This document shows, piece after piece, positions 13,973-15,003 of a DNA stretch of 15,003 nucleotides (position 1 is the first letter of the stretch; each line of letters begins with the position of its first letter). This DNA comes from Methylibium sp964622685 (GTDB taxonomy: Bacteria > Pseudomonadota > Gammaproteobacteria > Burkholderiales > Burkholderiaceae_C). The DNA lies in NCBI GenBank assembly GCA_964622685.1, contig CAZUUU010000066.1:1-15003 (forward strand). Reading direction: 5' to 3'. The notes beneath the pieces were generated by a model that saw nothing but the letters and a program-made list of their open reading frames with translations, did no database searches and was not told where the DNA came from. The position numbers and the translations under genes were made by a program.

Positions 13973-15003
13973 TTATGGACGGAGCAGTTCGGGCGCCCAG
14001 GACGCTACGTCAGCGAGCGGACGCATCATCTGGTTCGACGAAGCAGGGATCCCTCTCAACGACTTGAGCCCAACTTGGGCCACGGCGAGTTCGTCGGCCC
14101 CGAACACCAGCGCCCAGCGCGCGCCGCTCGCGTCGGCCTTCTTGAACTGCGACTTCATGCTGCCCTGCCCTTCCTTGCCGCCGGCATGCATCAGCACGGC
14201 GACACCGGCCGCGCGCAGCGCCTCCAGCACCGGCATCAGCTGCGGCAGCGCCGCGGCATCCGGCACGACGGCGTAGGCGTCTGGCACCGTGGCCGGCACG
14301 ACGACGCCGACCGCCTCGAGCAGCAGCATCAGCCGCTCGATGCCGAGGCCGAAGCCGACCCCCGGTGCCGGCTTGCCGCCCAGCTGCTCGATCAGCTGGT
14401 CGTAGCGCCCGCCGCCGCAGACCGTGGCCTGCGAGCCCAGGTGCGGCGTGACCCACTCGAACACGGTCAGGTTGTAGTAGTCCATGCCGCGCACGAGGCG
14501 CGGGTTGATGCGGTAGGCCAGGCCGGCGGCATCGAGCACCGCGCGCACGGCGTCGAAGTGCTTCAACGACGCCTCGCCGAGGAAGTCCATCAGCTTCGGC
14601 GCCGCCTCGACCACCGGCTGCAACGCCGGATTCTTGGTGTCGAGGATGCGCAGTGGGTTGCTGTGCAGGCGCCGCTTCGCATCGTCGTCCAGCAGCTCCG
14701 CGTGCGCCTCCAGGTGCGCGATGAGCGCCGCCCGATGCGCACGCCGCTCCTCAGGCTGGCCCAGGCTGTTGAGCTCGAGCGACAGGTCACGCCCTTCGAC
14801 CAGCCCCAGCTCGCGCCACAACGCCCGCAGCATCAGGATCAGCTCGGCGTCCACGTCCGGGCCGGCATGGCCGAGCGCCTCGACATCGAGCTGATGGAAC
14901 TGCCGGTAGCGGCCCTTCTGGGGGCGCTCGTGGCGAAACATCGGACCCAGGGTCCAGACGCGCAGCGGACCGTTGTAGAGCGCGTTGTGCTCGTTGATCG
15001 CCC
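13973..15003 (-). CDS. hisS: Histidyl-tRNA synthetase, 5' end beyond window
   Basis: Class II aminoacyl-tRNA synthetase that charges tRNA-His. The frame is open to the right edge, so the annotated Met at 14941 is internal; about 80-90 N-terminal residues (with motif 1) are missing. Visible are LRVWTLGPMFRHERPQKGRYRQFHQ (motif 2, written here in overlapping parts: LGPMFRHERP and RYRQFHQLD), and the HisA motif LVRGMDYYNLTVFEWV near 14460-14510. Motif 3-like SQATVCGGGRYDQLIEQLGG with GVGFGLGIERLML follows at about 14330-14430. The C-terminal anticodon-binding domain includes GKEGQGSMKSQFKKADASGA. Its presence separates this protein from HisZ in the same cluster. It is followed by the yfgM-like gene after 46 bp. 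Confidence 0.97.
   Translation of the reverse strand, partial: AINEHNALYNGPLRVWTLGPMFRHERPQKGRYRQFHQLDVEALGHAGPDVDAELILMLRALWRELGLVEGRDLSLELNSLGQPEERRAHRAALIAHLEAHAELLDDDAKRRLHSNPLRILDTKNPALQPVVEAAPKLMDFLGEASLKHFDAVRAVLDAAGLAYRINPRLVRGMDYYNLTVFEWVTPHLGSQATVCGGGRYDQLIEQLGGKPAPGVGFGLGIERLMLLLEAVGVVVPATVPDAYAVVPDAAALPQLMPVLEALRAAGVAVLMHAGGKEGQGSMKSQFKKADASGARWALVFGADELAVAQVGLKSLRGIPASSNQMMRPLADVASWAPELLRP

Overview
The window is an ordinary but very well-preserved stretch of chromosomal core genome from a GC-rich betaproteobacterium. It is most likely a member of the Burkholderiales, perhaps the Rubrivivax/Leptothrix/Ideonella-type lineage. This rests on the strong G/C third-position bias, the Burkholderia-like Hfq N-terminus (SNKGQLLQDPFLN), the gene order, and a HisZ/HisG-short type of histidine regulation. 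The genus is an inference. I see no mobile element, CRISPR array, phage gene, toxin or defence locus, and no cluster of unrecognised genes. Every stretch longer than about 85 bp is accounted for by a recognisable gene.

Left part (1-3602). The 3' two-thirds of nnr (bifunctional NAD(P)H-hydrate repair enzyme, + strand) runs tail-to-tail into rnr (RNase R, - strand); their stop codons overlap in the tetranucleotide CTAA at 1182-1185. Upstream of rnr, and divergent from it, is a tRNA-Leu gene with anticodon CAG (3470-3554, CCA encoded). It has a plausible promoter and a strong intrinsic terminator.

Right part (3639-15003). Twelve genes all lie on the - strand with overlaps or gaps of at most 73 bp. 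In transcription order they are hisS (5' end beyond the window), yfgM-like TPR membrane protein, bamB, der, hfq, hflX, hflK, hflC, a small DUF2065 (YjeT-like) protein, hisZ, purA and a Gpt-like phosphoribosyltransferase. This joins two blocks that are separate in E. coli: hisS-yfgM-bamB-der, and hfq-hflX-hflK-hflC-yjeT-purA. The nearby rnr and nnr are also neighbours of the second block in E. coli. Translational coupling is visible as ATGA (hflX/hflK) and GTGA (yfgM/bamB).

Together the genes cover translation and RNA quality (hisS, der, hfq, hflX, rnr, tRNA-Leu), envelope assembly and membrane proteolysis control (yfgM, bamB, hflK, hflC), purine and histidine metabolism (hisZ, purA, phosphoribosyltransferase) and cofactor repair (nnr). 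The few points worth a second look are gene-boundary and architecture details, not a new system.
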